Below are positions 27,472 through 36,501 of a stretch of 64,000 nucleotides of DNA, piece by piece. Under the pieces are notes generated by a model. The model worked only from the letters and a program-made list of their open reading frames with translations, had not been told where the DNA came from and made no database searches. Source of the stretch: Mycobacterium sp. 852014-52450_SCH5900713. GTDB taxonomy: Bacteria; Actinomycetota; Actinomycetes; Mycobacteriales; Mycobacteriaceae. The stretch spans positions 124,001 through 188,000 of the forward strand of contig NZ_LZIL01000050.1 in NCBI RefSeq assembly GCF_001667075.1, written 5' to 3'. The position numbers were made by a program, and so were the translations under genes. The first letter of the stretch is position 1, and every line of letters starts with the position of its first letter.

Positions 27472-28989
27472 ATGCGCATAATGTCCCGGCGTCCAGAAGG
27501 CGGCGTCCCCCTCAGCAATGCCACCCTGCAACTGCATTCTCAGCGAATCGCAATACCCACTTACGAGAGGTCGGCCCTGCAACGCGGTGTCGTTCACATC
27601 GGTGCGGGCAACTTCCACCGCGCACATCAGGCCGTTTACTTCGACGACCTTGCCCGCTCGGGCATTTCGCATCGTTGGGGTGTTACCGGCGTCAGCCTGC
27701 ACTCCCCGGGTGCCAAAGACTTGCTGTCCGCACAGGACGGGCTCTACACCGTCGTGCAGCGCGGCCATGACGGCCAGACCGCCCGCGTGGTCGGATCGAT
27801 CGGCTCCGTCCATTACGCACCGCATGACGGCGCCGCGGTCCGTGCCGCCCTGGCCGATCCCCAAACCCGAATCGTCAGCCTGACCATCACCGACAACGGA
27901 TACTTCCTGAATCCAGTCACCGACGAGTTCGACGCGAACCACCCCGACGTGCGCGCCGACCTGGTCGCGTCCGATGGCTACGCCACCGCGTGGGGATATC
28001 TGGCAGAAGCTCTCGATCGGCGCCGCCGCGCGGGCTTCGCGCCATTCACCGTGCTCTGCTGCGACAACATTCCGGGCGACACCCGGCCGGCGAGAACCGC
28101 GCTGGTGTCGTTCGCCGCGTGCAAGGATCCGGGGCTTGCCCGCTGGATCGAAAAGCATGTCGCGTTCCCGTCGACCATGGTCGATCGCATCACCCCGCAA
28201 ACCTCGAACTCGGAGCGCAAATTCGTCGAGCAGACGTTCGGCGTCGCCGACAGGTGTCCGGTCGTGACCGAGCCGTATCGCCAATGGGTGATCGAGGATT
28301 CGTTCAGCAACGGGCGGCCGCCGCTCGAGGAGGTCGGCGCCGAATTCGTTGCCGATGTCAGCGACCACAAGCTGATCAAGACACGTCTTCTCAACGGTAC
28401 CCACATCGCGCTCGCGTGCCTGGCCACGCTGGCCGGCTACCAGCGCACCGACGAAGCGATGCGCGACCGCGTCATCTTCGATTACGTCGAGAAGCTGCTG
28501 CGCGACGAGATTCAACCGCTGCTGCCCGCAATCCCCGGAATGAACACCCCCGAATACCGGGCCACCTTGCTCGATCGGCTGGGCAATCCCCGCATGAGCG
28601 ACCAATTGTCGCGGCTGGCCCGGCGGGGAACGAGCAAAATCACCTCGTTTGTGCTGCCCTCCCTGCAGGAGGCGATCGCGCAGGGTCGACCGCACACGCT
28701 GCTGATGTTGGCCGTTGCCGGATGGGCCAGGTATATGCGCGGCCACGACCTGAAGGGCCGCAAGCTGCGCCTGGACGACTCGCAGGCGATACCGGTGGCT
28801 AAGTTGGCCAACATGGCGGGCAACAACCCAGATCCGCTGCTGCGGCATGCGATGTTCGCCGAGCTGCGCGCAGTTCCCGGCTTTGCGGAGCGCCTCGGCG
28901 AGATGATTGCGCAGATCGACACGCGCGGCGTGGTGCCCACGCTGCGTGACGCGATGCGCAACGACGAACGAGAGTTGGTGGCACGATGA
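27472..28989 (+). CDS. Mannitol dehydrogenase-family polyol 2-dehydrogenase (first copy)
   Basis: The 505-residue long-chain dehydrogenase should oxidise a sugar alcohol to a ketose with NAD(P). It has the N-terminal GVVHIGAGNFHRAHQAVYFD nucleotide-binding region, TITDNGYFLN, CCDNIPGDTR and the catalytic K-x4-N-x2-H signature in KTRLLNGTHIALA, as in Pseudomonas mannitol 2-dehydrogenase. GGAG lies 5 nt before the ATG. It is the first gene of a four-gene rightward cassette and overlaps the HAD phosphatase start by 4 bp. Mannitol, sorbitol or arabitol are all plausible substrates. Confidence 0.9.
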   Translation: MRIMSRRPEGGVPLSNATLQLHSQRIAIPTYERSALQRGVVHIGAGNFHRAHQAVYFDDLARSGISHRWGVTGVSLHSPGAKDLLSAQDGLYTVVQRGHDGQTARVVGSIGSVHYAPHDGAAVRAALADPQTRIVSLTITDNGYFLNPVTDEFDANHPDVRADLVASDGYATAWGYLAEALDRRRRAGFAPFTVLCCDNIPGDTRPARTALVSFAACKDPGLARWIEKHVAFPSTMVDRITPQTSNSERKFVEQTFGVADRCPVVTEPYRQWVIEDSFSNGRPPLEEVGAEFVADVSDHKLIKTRLLNGTHIALACLATLAGYQRTDEAMRDRVIFDYVEKLLRDEIQPLLPAIPGMNTPEYRATLLDRLGNPRMSDQLSRLARRGTSKITSFVLPSLQEAIAQGRPHTLLMLAVAGWARYMRGHDLKGRKLRLDDSQAIPVAKLANMAGNNPDPLLRHAMFAELRAVPGFAERLGEMIAQIDTRGVVPTLRDAMRNDERELVAR

Positions 28990-29843
28990 CCGATGGGCTG
29001 ACCATTGTGCGCACGTTCGACCCGGCGCCGATCACGACTTTGCTATGTGACGCCGATGACAACCTGTTCGCTTCGGAGCGGCCGGCGTTCGAAGCGTCGA
29101 CCGAGGTGATGAATCGCTTCCTGGCCAGGTTCGGGGTGACCGCTCCGCTCGACTCGGAGGAGTTGCGTAAGCGGGCCGTCGGGAAGAACTTCCGCGCCAT
29201 GGCTCTGGGCCTGGCGGTCCAGTGCCAACTGCCACTCGACCCCACGTTGGCCGACGGCCTGCCTGGGGCACTGGTCGCCTCAGCCGGCGACTTGGCGAGC
29301 GGCAACGCGTTGTCCGCCGACGAACTCGAGCAGTGGGTGCGCGAAGAGCGCGAACGGGTCACCGCGCATCTGGCGGTCACCCTGACCCCCGACCCGCATG
29401 TGCTGCAACCGCTGCGAGACCTCGCACCGCACTACGCGCTGGCGGCCGTTAGCTCCAGCGCCACCAAGCGTCTGCGCGCCTGCTTCGCCGCCACCGGCAT
29501 CGACTCGCTGATACCGGAGGCCGTGACTTTCAGTGCGGAGGACTCGCTTCCAGTGCCGACAAGCAAACCCGACCCGGCGGTGTATCTGCACTCCGGTGAG
29601 GTCATGGGTGTCGCAGCGGAACAGGGGCTGGCCATCGAGGACTCCGTGGCCGGCGTGAGTTCCGCGGTCGCGGCCGGCTTCGCCACCGTGGGCAACCTGA
29701 TGTTCGTGTTACCCGACGAACGGGATTGCCGCCGAACGGAATTGATCGATGCCGGCGCAGTCGCAATAACCGATTCGTGGCGTGCGCTTGCCGATGTCCT
29801 GCTGTTGTCGGCTGTGCCGGCCGGAGGTCCTCCCCCCGCGTAG
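28986..29843 (+). CDS. HAD-superfamily phosphatase (beta-phosphoglucomutase-like)
   Basis: The 285-residue HAD hydrolase has motif I as LLCDADDNLFASERP, where DADD keeps both catalytic Asp residues in place of DxDGT. Motif II lies in AAVSSSATKRLRACF, motif III Lys in TSKPDPAVYLHS and motif IV in LAIEDSVAGVSSA. A helical cap is inserted after motif I, as in sugar-phosphate phosphatases and phosphomutases. Its start overlaps the preceding polyol dehydrogenase stop (ATGA), so it likely handles a sugar-phosphate of the same pathway. Confidence 0.87.
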   Translation: MTDGLTIVRTFDPAPITTLLCDADDNLFASERPAFEASTEVMNRFLARFGVTAPLDSEELRKRAVGKNFRAMALGLAVQCQLPLDPTLADGLPGALVASAGDLASGNALSADELEQWVREERERVTAHLAVTLTPDPHVLQPLRDLAPHYALAAVSSSATKRLRACFAATGIDSLIPEAVTFSAEDSLPVPTSKPDPAVYLHSGEVMGVAAEQGLAIEDSVAGVSSAVAAGFATVGNLMFVLPDERDCRRTELIDAGAVAITDSWRALADVLLLSAVPAGGPPPA

Positions 29844-29963
29844 GACATCACCTGGTCCGGGACTGGTCCGCCGACCGGGCCTCGGCCCTCGGGCCGTCAT
29901 ATCGTCGAGAGTGGCTGCGAGCCCGGTAACGATCCGGTCTGTGGCCCGGTGAGGAGTTGGCCA

Positions 29964-31376
29964 ATGGTGGCTCGCGCGATCAACCTGAATAATGCGTCGC
30001 TTTCCGAACTGCCGATCGACGCGCCGAACTATGACCGCGGCAGCGTGACCGTCGGTATTGCGCATATCGGCGCCGGTCATTTCCACCGGGCGCATCAGGC
30101 TGCGTACCTCAACCTGCTGATGCAGCAGGGCCTGGCACACGACTGGGGCATCTGCGGCGTCGGGGTGATGCCCGCCGACTGGACGATGCGCGATGTCCTC
30201 AACGGTCAGGACGGCCTGTACACGTTGATCTTGGAGAATCCCAACGGCAGCCGGGATGCCCAAGTCATCGGGTCGATCGTTGACTACCGCTATGCCCCGG
30301 ACGATCCGGAATCGGCGTTAGAGGTGCTCGTCGCGGCATCGACCCGGATCATCTCGCTGACCATCACCGAAGGCGGGTATCGCGACCCCGATGGGCCGGC
30401 GTTCGCGTTGATCACCGAGGCGCTCGCCAGGCGGCGCGATCGAGGAGTCCCCGCGCCGACCGTGGTCTCTTGCGACAACATCGAGAACAACGGTGAAGTC
30501 GCCAGGCGTACCGTGCTCGCCAGTGCCGAACGCAGAGATCCCGCGCTGGCCGAGTGGGTGGCAGAACATGCTCGGTTCCCTAGTTCGATGGTTGACCGCA
30601 TTACTCCGGCAACGACTTTGGAGATGGCCGCGGAAGTACGGCGAGACTTCGGCGTCGACGACCGGTGGCCGGTGGTTGCCGAACCCTTCACCGCCTGGGT
30701 GATCGAAGACGACTTCGCCGATGGTCGGCCACCGCTTGAACAAGCGGGGGTGTTGATGGTCGACGACGTGCGCCCATACGAGCTGATGAAGCTGCGGCTG
30801 CTCAACGCGGGGCATCAGTGCCTGGCCTACTTCGCCCATCTGTGCGGCTTCCAGTTCGTCCACGAGGCGGCGCGCGATCCCCTCTTCGCCGAATTCCTGC
30901 TCTCTTACTTCGACACCGAGGCCATCCCCACCCTGCCGCCGGTGCCGGGAATCGACCTGCACGAGTACGGCCGCACGCTGGTCGAGCGGTTCGCCAACCC
31001 CGCCGTGCGCGACACCATCGCGCGCCTCTGCGCCTACTCGTCGGACCGCATCCCGAAATGGCTGTTTCCCGTCATCTGCGACAACCTGGCCACCGACGGA
31101 CCGGTTCAATTGGCGGCCGCGGCGGCGGCCAGCTGGGCCCGCTACGCCGAGGGCACCGACGAATGGGGTAAGCCGTACGAGGTGGTGGACCAGCTCGCGG
31201 ATTCGCTCATCCCGATCGCCCGGTCGCAACACCAGAATCCGACCGCGTTCATTGAGGTGACCGCCGTGTTCTGCGATCTGGCCCACCAACCGCGGTTCGT
31301 CGAGGCGTATTGCTGGGCGCTGGATTCGTTGCACAGCAAGGGAGCTCGGGCGACGTTGGAGGCTTTGGTGCGATGA
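29964..31376 (+). CDS. Mannitol dehydrogenase-family polyol 2-dehydrogenase (second copy)
   Basis: A second long-chain polyol dehydrogenase of 470 residues, clearly paralogous to the first but diverged. It shows VGIAHIGAGHFHRAHQAAYL, TITEGGYRDPDG, SCDNIENNGEVAR and catalytic KLRLLNAGHQCLA with Lys, Asn and His in register. AGGAG precedes the ATG at 29964; a GTG 15 bp upstream is less likely. About 120 bp separate it from the HAD gene, while its stop overlaps the kinase start. Two dehydrogenases suggest two polyol substrates or different cofactors. Confidence 0.9.
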   Translation: MVARAINLNNASLSELPIDAPNYDRGSVTVGIAHIGAGHFHRAHQAAYLNLLMQQGLAHDWGICGVGVMPADWTMRDVLNGQDGLYTLILENPNGSRDAQVIGSIVDYRYAPDDPESALEVLVAASTRIISLTITEGGYRDPDGPAFALITEALARRRDRGVPAPTVVSCDNIENNGEVARRTVLASAERRDPALAEWVAEHARFPSSMVDRITPATTLEMAAEVRRDFGVDDRWPVVAEPFTAWVIEDDFADGRPPLEQAGVLMVDDVRPYELMKLRLLNAGHQCLAYFAHLCGFQFVHEAARDPLFAEFLLSYFDTEAIPTLPPVPGIDLHEYGRTLVERFANPAVRDTIARLCAYSSDRIPKWLFPVICDNLATDGPVQLAAAAAASWARYAEGTDEWGKPYEVVDQLADSLIPIARSQHQNPTAFIEVTAVFCDLAHQPRFVEAYCWALDSLHSKGARATLEALVR

Positions 31377-32284
31377 CCCGCGGGCTGGTGATCGGTGAGT
31401 CACTGATCGACATCGTCGACGGCGACGAGCATGTCGGTGGCAGTCCGCTCAACGTCGCCGTCGGACTCGCCCGGCTGGGCCGCGACGTCGACTTCCTGAC
31501 CCACATCGCCGACGACCCATATGGCCGGCGCATTGTGGACTACGTGAAAGCTGCTGGTGCACAGCTAGTCCCGGGTAGCATTGCGGCTATCCGGACACCG
31601 ACCGCGGTAGCTACCCTCGCCGAGGACGGGTCGGCGGACTACGCGTTCGATCTGGACTGGCGGCTCTCCGGCACACCAGAAGTTCCGCCACCACTGTTCG
31701 TCCATACCGGATCCATCGCCGCCGTGCGGGAGCCGGGCTGCCTTGCGGTCGCGGCGCTGATCGACACCTACCGCGTCTCGGCCACGGTCACCTTCGACCC
31801 GAACGTCCGGCCGTCGCTGATCGACGACCCGGCCTCGGCGCGAGCCCGCATCGCGCGTCTGGTGGAGCTCAGCGACGTCGTCAAGGTCAGCGACGAGGAC
31901 CTGCGCTGGATCGACCCCGATCACGAACCGGAGCAGACCGCTCGAAGCTGGCTGGCGTCGGGACCGGCGATCGTGGCGGTGACGATGGGCGCCCGTGGCT
32001 CGCTGGCCCTGTGCTCGGCCGGCGAGGCGCGCGCGGCCGCCAGGCCGGTGCGGGTGGTGGACACCGTCGGCGCCGGTGACGCCTTCGCGGTCGGGCTCCT
32101 CGATGCGCTCTGGGGAATGAACTTGTTGGGCGCCGACCGCCGGGCCGCCCTGCGCAACATCCCGATCAATGTCCTCGCGGAAGCGCTCGAGGCGGCCAGC
32201 CTTTCGTCGTCCGTGACCGTGGGCCGCGCCGGGGCAGCCCTCCCCTATCGCGCCGACCTGCGGGCCCGGGCAAACCGGCCGTAG
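31373..32284 (+). CDS. PfkB-family carbohydrate kinase (fructokinase-like)
   Basis: The 303-residue ribokinase-fold enzyme has GESLIDIVDGDEHVGGSPLNVAVGLARLG (sugar-binding GG motif) and the catalytic VRVVDTVGAGDAFAVGLLDAL signature with the anion hole and general-base Asp. It should phosphorylate the ketose made by the upstream dehydrogenases, most simply fructose from mannitol or sorbitol, feeding glycolysis. It is the last gene of the cassette; its ATG overlaps the preceding TGA. Confidence 0.9.
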   Translation: MTRGLVIGESLIDIVDGDEHVGGSPLNVAVGLARLGRDVDFLTHIADDPYGRRIVDYVKAAGAQLVPGSIAAIRTPTAVATLAEDGSADYAFDLDWRLSGTPEVPPPLFVHTGSIAAVREPGCLAVAALIDTYRVSATVTFDPNVRPSLIDDPASARARIARLVELSDVVKVSDEDLRWIDPDHEPEQTARSWLASGPAIVAVTMGARGSLALCSAGEARAAARPVRVVDTVGAGDAFAVGLLDALWGMNLLGADRRAALRNIPINVLAEALEAASLSSSVTVGRAGAALPYRADLRARANRP

Positions 32285-32352
32285 CTTCTCGGCAGGCCTC
32301 GATGCGGTCACGAGCTGCGGCGCAACGGCCCCGCGTCCTGTTAGCCGGCGAA

Positions 32353-32368
32353 CAGTATGGGCATACTG
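32353..32368. promoter_or_regulatory. Perfect 16-bp palindrome overlapping presumed ku promoter
   Basis: CAGTATGGGCATACTG is a 7-2-7 perfect palindrome ending 6 bp before the ku ATG. Its right arm CATACT resembles a -10 element placed 7 nt before the ATG, so the site may be both promoter and operator of a leaderless ku mRNA. Confidence 0.5.
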
Positions 32369-32374
32369 ACTTAC

Positions 32375-33283
32375 ATGCGCTCCATCTGGAAGGGCTCGAT
32401 CGCGTTCGGGCTGGTCAACGTCCCGGTCAAGGTGTACAGCGCCACCCAGGACCACGACATCAAGTTCCATCAGGTGCACGCCAAGGACAACGGCCGCATC
32501 CGATATCAACGCGTGTGCGAGGTGGACGGCGAGGTCGTCGAATACCGCGACATCGCCCGGGCGTTCGAATCCGATGACGGGCAAATGGTCATCATCACCG
32601 ACGACGACATCTCCACCCTGCCCGAAGAACGCAGCCGCGAGATCGAGGTACTGGAGTTCGTGCCCGCCGAAGAGGTCGACCCCATGCTGTTCGACCGCAG
32701 CTACTTTCTGGAGCCGGATTCCAAGTCGTCGAAATCCTATGTGTTGCTGGCAAAGACGCTCGCCGAGACCGATCGGATGGCGATCGTGCACTTTACGCTG
32801 CGCAACAAGACGCGGCTGGCGGCGTTGCGGGTCAAGGACTTCGGCAAGCGCGACGTGATGATGGTGCACACCCTGCTGTGGCCCGACGAAATCCGCGACC
32901 CCGACTTCCCGGTGCTGGACAAGGAAGTCGAGATCAAGCCGGCGGAGCTCAAGATGGCCGGTCAGGTAGTGGAGTCGATGGCCGAAGACTTCAATCCGGA
33001 CCGCTACCACGACACCTACCAGGAGCAGCTGCAGGAGCTCATCGACGCGAAACTCGAAGGCGGCGAAGCCTTTACCACCGAGGAGCAACCGAAGGAACTC
33101 GACGAGACCGAGGACGTCTCCGACCTGCTGGCCAGGCTGGAAGCCAGCGTGAAGGCGCGCTCCGGTAACGGGAAGGCTCCCGCGAAGAAGGCGCCGGCCA
33201 AGAAAACGGCCGCCAAGAAGACCACCGCGAAAAAGGCACCGGCGAAAAAGGCACCGGCCAAGAAGGCCGCATCGAAATCCTGA
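32375..33283 (+). CDS. ku: Bacterial Ku, NHEJ DNA end-binding protein, with lysine-rich tail
   Basis: Ku homodimers encircle DNA ends and recruit LigD. The core (MRSIWKGSIAFGLVNVPVKVYS, VEYRDIARAFESDDGQMVI, SYFLEPDSKSSKSYVLLAKT) is typical. The ATG at 32375 matches the M. tuberculosis N-terminus; an ATG at 32357 would translate the promoter palindrome. The last 45 or so residues are PAKKA/TAKK repeats, making the protein 302 residues against 273 in M. tuberculosis. Similar tails in M. smegmatis Ku bind DNA non-specifically. It is convergent with pstA. Confidence 0.95.
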   Translation: MRSIWKGSIAFGLVNVPVKVYSATQDHDIKFHQVHAKDNGRIRYQRVCEVDGEVVEYRDIARAFESDDGQMVIITDDDISTLPEERSREIEVLEFVPAEEVDPMLFDRSYFLEPDSKSSKSYVLLAKTLAETDRMAIVHFTLRNKTRLAALRVKDFGKRDVMMVHTLLWPDEIRDPDFPVLDKEVEIKPAELKMAGQVVESMAEDFNPDRYHDTYQEQLQELIDAKLEGGEAFTTEEQPKELDETEDVSDLLARLEASVKARSGNGKAPAKKAPAKKTAAKKTTAKKAPAKKAPAKKAASKS

Positions 33284-33301
33284 CGCGGAACCGCCGCGTG
33301 G

Positions 33302-34204
33302 TCAGCGCCGGCGGCTCGCCAGGAACCGGGTCGCCGCCGCGATCAGGTTGATCACGGCGACGATGATGATCAGGCTCAGCGCCGCGCCCCAGATGCGCAG
33401 GAAACCGGCGCGCTCGGGATTGGTGAGTTCGGTGTAGATCAGCAGCGGGAGAGAGGCCATGTTGCCGTGGAAGATGTCGAGGTTGATCGACCGGCTGTAG
33501 CCGACCAGCACCAGCACCGGGGCGGTTTCGCCGACGACCCGAGCGACGGACAGCAAGACGCCGGAGACGATGCCGGGCATCGCGATCGGGAACACGATCC
33601 GCATGATGGTCTTCCACTTGGGAACCCCGAGCGCGTAGCTGGCTTCGCGCAGATCGTCGGGCACCAGCCTGAGCATTTCCTCGGCGGACCGCACCACCAC
33701 CGGCAGCATCAACAAGACCAGCGCCAGCGACACGGCGAACGAGCTCTGCTGGAATCCCAGGGTGGCGATCCAGAGGCTGAAGATGAACAGCGCGGCCACG
33801 ATTGAGGGCACCCCGGCGAGCACGTCGACCATGAACGTCGTCAGCCGCACCAGCCGGCCGGTGCCGTATTCCACCAGGAAGACGGCGGTCATCAGGCCCA
33901 GCGGCACGGACAACAGGGCGGCGACGCCGGCCTGCACGACCGTCCCGTACAGCGCGTGATAGATGCCGCCGGCAACCTGCTCCGGCAAAATCCCGTGCAG
34001 CGAGTGGGTCCACCAACCCGTTCGGGTGACCGCGTACCAACCCCGGGCCACCACGACCGACAGCACCCAGACCAGCGGCACCAGCGCGATGAGGAACGAG
34101 GCGACGAAGAATACGGTCGCCGCGCTGTTCGTGAGCCGGCGCCGGACGCTGACGGGCCGGAACGCCTGGGTTTTGACCGGCCGGTCGAACACGCTGGCCG
34201 TCAT
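33302..34204 (-). CDS. pstA: Phosphate ABC transporter permease PstA
   Basis: One of two integral membrane subunits of the high-affinity phosphate importer. The 300 residues contain about six membrane segments and the ATPase-docking EAA loop ([20 protein letters not shown]). Its ATG overlaps the pstC stop by 4 bp. This is the last gene of a pstS-pstS-pstC-pstA operon; no pstB ATPase gene follows, and the next gene (ku) is on the other strand. Confidence 0.94.
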   Translation of the reverse strand: MTASVFDRPVKTQAFRPVSVRRRLTNSAATVFFVASFLIALVPLVWVLSVVVARGWYAVTRTGWWTHSLHGILPEQVAGGIYHALYGTVVQAGVAALLSVPLGLMTAVFLVEYGTGRLVRLTTFMVDVLAGVPSIVAALFIFSLWIATLGFQQSSFAVSLALVLLMLPVVVRSAEEMLRLVPDDLREASYALGVPKWKTIMRIVFPIAMPGIVSGVLLSVARVVGETAPVLVLVGYSRSINLDIFHGNMASLPLLIYTELTNPERAGFLRIWGAALSLIIIVAVINLIAAATRFLASRRR

Positions 34205-35199
34205 CCGTTGACCTTCCCGCCGGCGATGGCACGCGCGAGCGCGTTGACGACGAACGTCAAGACGAACAACGCGAATCCCGCGGCGATGTAGGCCCCGGTG
34301 GGCAACGGTTCACTGAATTCTGCTGCCGCGGAGGCGATCTTCGAGGCGAACGTGTAGCCGCCGTCGAACAGCGACCAATTGCCCGGGCGCGCGGCGGAAC
34401 GCAAGATGATCAGGACCGCCACCGTCTCGCCGAGCGCCCGGCCCAACCCCAACATGGACGCCGCGATAACGCCGCTGCGGCCGAACGGCAGCACGGTCAT
34501 CCGCACCACCTCCCACTTGGTGGCACCCAGCGCTTGCGCCGCTTCCATCTGGATGTGCGGGGTCTGCCGGAACACTTCCCGGGAGACCGACGTGATGATC
34601 GGCAGGATCATCGCCGAGAGCACGATGCCCGCGGTGAAGATGGTGCCGCCACCGGCCAGCGAGACGTTGCCCTGCTTGAACAGGAACAACCAGCCGAGGT
34701 TGCGATTCAGGAAGGCCGCGACCGGCTCGATCCGGGGCGCCAGCACGAAGATGCCCCACAACCCGAAGATGATCGAGGGCACCGCGGCGAGCAGGTCGAC
34801 GATCGCCCCGAACGGGCGGGCCAGCCGCTTGGGCGCGTATTGGGTGAGGAAGACCGCGATCCCGACCGCGACCGGCACGGCCACCACCAGCGCGGTGAGC
34901 GAACTGAGCACCGTAACCATCAACAGGTCACGAATGCCGAACGCCAGCTTCCCCGCGTCCGTGGTGCTGAACTGGGCGCTGGTGAAGAAGTTCGCGTGGT
35001 TGACCCGCAACGACGGAACGGCACGGATCAGCAGGAACACCGCGATCAGCAGGATCGCGACCACGATCGTCGACCCGGCAGCGGCAGCCGTCAGCTTGAA
35101 CAGCCGGTCGCCCCGCCGAGCTGACGGCGCGCCCAGCGCCTTGAGCTCGGGTTTTTTCGGAGTCGACGGGCTGGCTACCGCTCCTCGGGTCACGACCAC
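34201..35199 (-). CDS. pstC: Phosphate ABC transporter permease PstC
   Basis: The partner permease of PstA, 332 residues. A basic cytoplasmic N-terminus precedes the first membrane span ([20 protein letters not shown]). The periplasmic loop then five more spans follow, with the EAA loop [20 protein letters not shown]. It starts 6 bp after the pstS stop codon, so it is co-transcribed with the binding protein. Confidence 0.94.
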   Translation of the reverse strand: MVVTRGAVASPSTPKKPELKALGAPSARRGDRLFKLTAAAAGSTIVVAILLIAVFLLIRAVPSLRVNHANFFTSAQFSTTDAGKLAFGIRDLLMVTVLSSLTALVVAVPVAVGIAVFLTQYAPKRLARPFGAIVDLLAAVPSIIFGLWGIFVLAPRIEPVAAFLNRNLGWLFLFKQGNVSLAGGGTIFTAGIVLSAMILPIITSVSREVFRQTPHIQMEAAQALGATKWEVVRMTVLPFGRSGVIAASMLGLGRALGETVAVLIILRSAARPGNWSLFDGGYTFASKIASAAAEFSEPLPTGAYIAAGFALFVLTFVVNALARAIAGGKVNG

Positions 35200-35205
35200 C
35201 TCAAA

Positions 35206-36318
35206 TCACGTGATGGCGTTGATCGAAGCCGACAGTCTGGACTTGAACGAATCCGGGATGGGGATGTACCCATTGTCGGCGAGGCCACTCTGCCCCGCAC
35301 CGATCGTACTTTGCAGGAACGCCTTCACCGCAGTGCCGACCTGCGAATCGGGATACTTCGAGCAAACGATCTCATACGTCGCCAGCACGATGGGGTACGA
35401 CCCGGGCTGGGTCGGCTTATAGAAGGAGAGCGTGTCGAGCACCAGGTCGTTGCCCTGCCCGCTGATCTTGGCCCCGGAAATCGTCTTGCCGACCGAGTCG
35501 GAGCTGATCGCGACCGCGTCGGGACCGGCGGACGTGACGACCTTGGCCATGTCCAGTTTCTGCGCCTGAGCGAACGACCATTCGTTATAGGTGATGGATC
35601 CCTCGGTGGCCTTGATCGCCGCCGACGTGCCGTCGTTGCCCTTGGCCCCCTCACCGACGCCTCCCTTGAACGTCTTGCCGGCGCCCTTGCCCCACGCACC
35701 GTTGGAGGCCGCGTCGAGGTACTTCTGGAAGTTGTCCGTGGTGCCGGATTCGTCGTTGCGGAACACGACGTGAATCGGCTCGGCGGGCAAAGTCACACCC
35801 GAGTTGAGCGCCGCAATGGCCGGGTCATTCCACGTCGTGATGGCGCCGTTGAATATTTTCGCCGCCGTCGGGCCGTCGAGGCTCAGCGAAGTCAGGCCCT
35901 TGACGTTGTAGGTGATGGCGATCGGGCCGAACACCACGGGCAGGTTCCATGCCGGTGAGCCGCAACGCTGCTGCGCCGCCGCGTACTCCTTGGCAGCAAG
36001 CGGCGAGTCCGAACCGCCGAAATCGGTTTGGTTGCCGTTGAATTCACTGATTCCCGCGCCCGAGCCATTGGCGGTGTAATTCAACGTCTGACCGGAGCAG
36101 GCTTGCTCGAAGGCGTTGACGAAGCGCGTCATCGCGTTGGCCTGGGCGGTCGACCCGCTGGCCTTCAAGGTCTTCTTTCCGCCACAGGCGACCTTGCCCG
36201 ACGACGAACCGCTCGTGGCGCTTCCGCCACCGGCGTTGTTGTCACTTCCGCACCCCGACAACGCCAGCGCACCAGCGGTCACGACGCTCATCGCGACACC
36301 GAATCGGTTGAGTTTCAA
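35206..36318 (-). CDS. pstS: Phosphate-binding lipoprotein PstS (operon-proximal copy)
   Basis: A 370-residue lipoprotein with lipobox ALSGC (Cys23). The phosphate-binding residues sit in [25 protein letters not shown] and [16 protein letters not shown]. It delivers phosphate to PstC-PstA directly downstream. It is highly similar to the next gene upstream; long stretches such as KGNDGTSAA and [20 protein letters not shown] are identical, showing a tandem duplication. Confidence 0.95.
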   Translation of the reverse strand: MKLNRFGVAMSVVTAGALALSGCGSDNNAGGGSATSGSSSGKVACGGKKTLKASGSTAQANAMTRFVNAFEQACSGQTLNYTANGSGAGISEFNGNQTDFGGSDSPLAAKEYAAAQQRCGSPAWNLPVVFGPIAITYNVKGLTSLSLDGPTAAKIFNGAITTWNDPAIAALNSGVTLPAEPIHVVFRNDESGTTDNFQKYLDAASNGAWGKGAGKTFKGGVGEGAKGNDGTSAAIKATEGSITYNEWSFAQAQKLDMAKVVTSAGPDAVAISSDSVGKTISGAKISGQGNDLVLDTLSFYKPTQPGSYPIVLATYEIVCSKYPDSQVGTAVKAFLQSTIGAGQSGLADNGYIPIPDSFKSRLSASINAIT

Positions 36319-36501
36319 GTCACTTCCTAACGGTAGGGATGAAACATGATTGCCGACGTTCTTCCAGCCGCTGCGCGGCGACCAGCGTCTCTCGCAGCAA
36401 CGAAGCTAACAGCAAGAAGGTTAACGTTGGGCAAATTGCTGCCGGCCGATTGTCGCTGGCCAGGACGGCTTGCGGACGGCCGCGCGCGGCTGCCGGGAGG
36501 C

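Noticed and set aside
32357..32374. Upstream ATG for ku
   Set aside because: It would encode six extra residues from a perfect palindrome with a -10-like arm; the M. tuberculosis protein starts at the equivalent of 32375.
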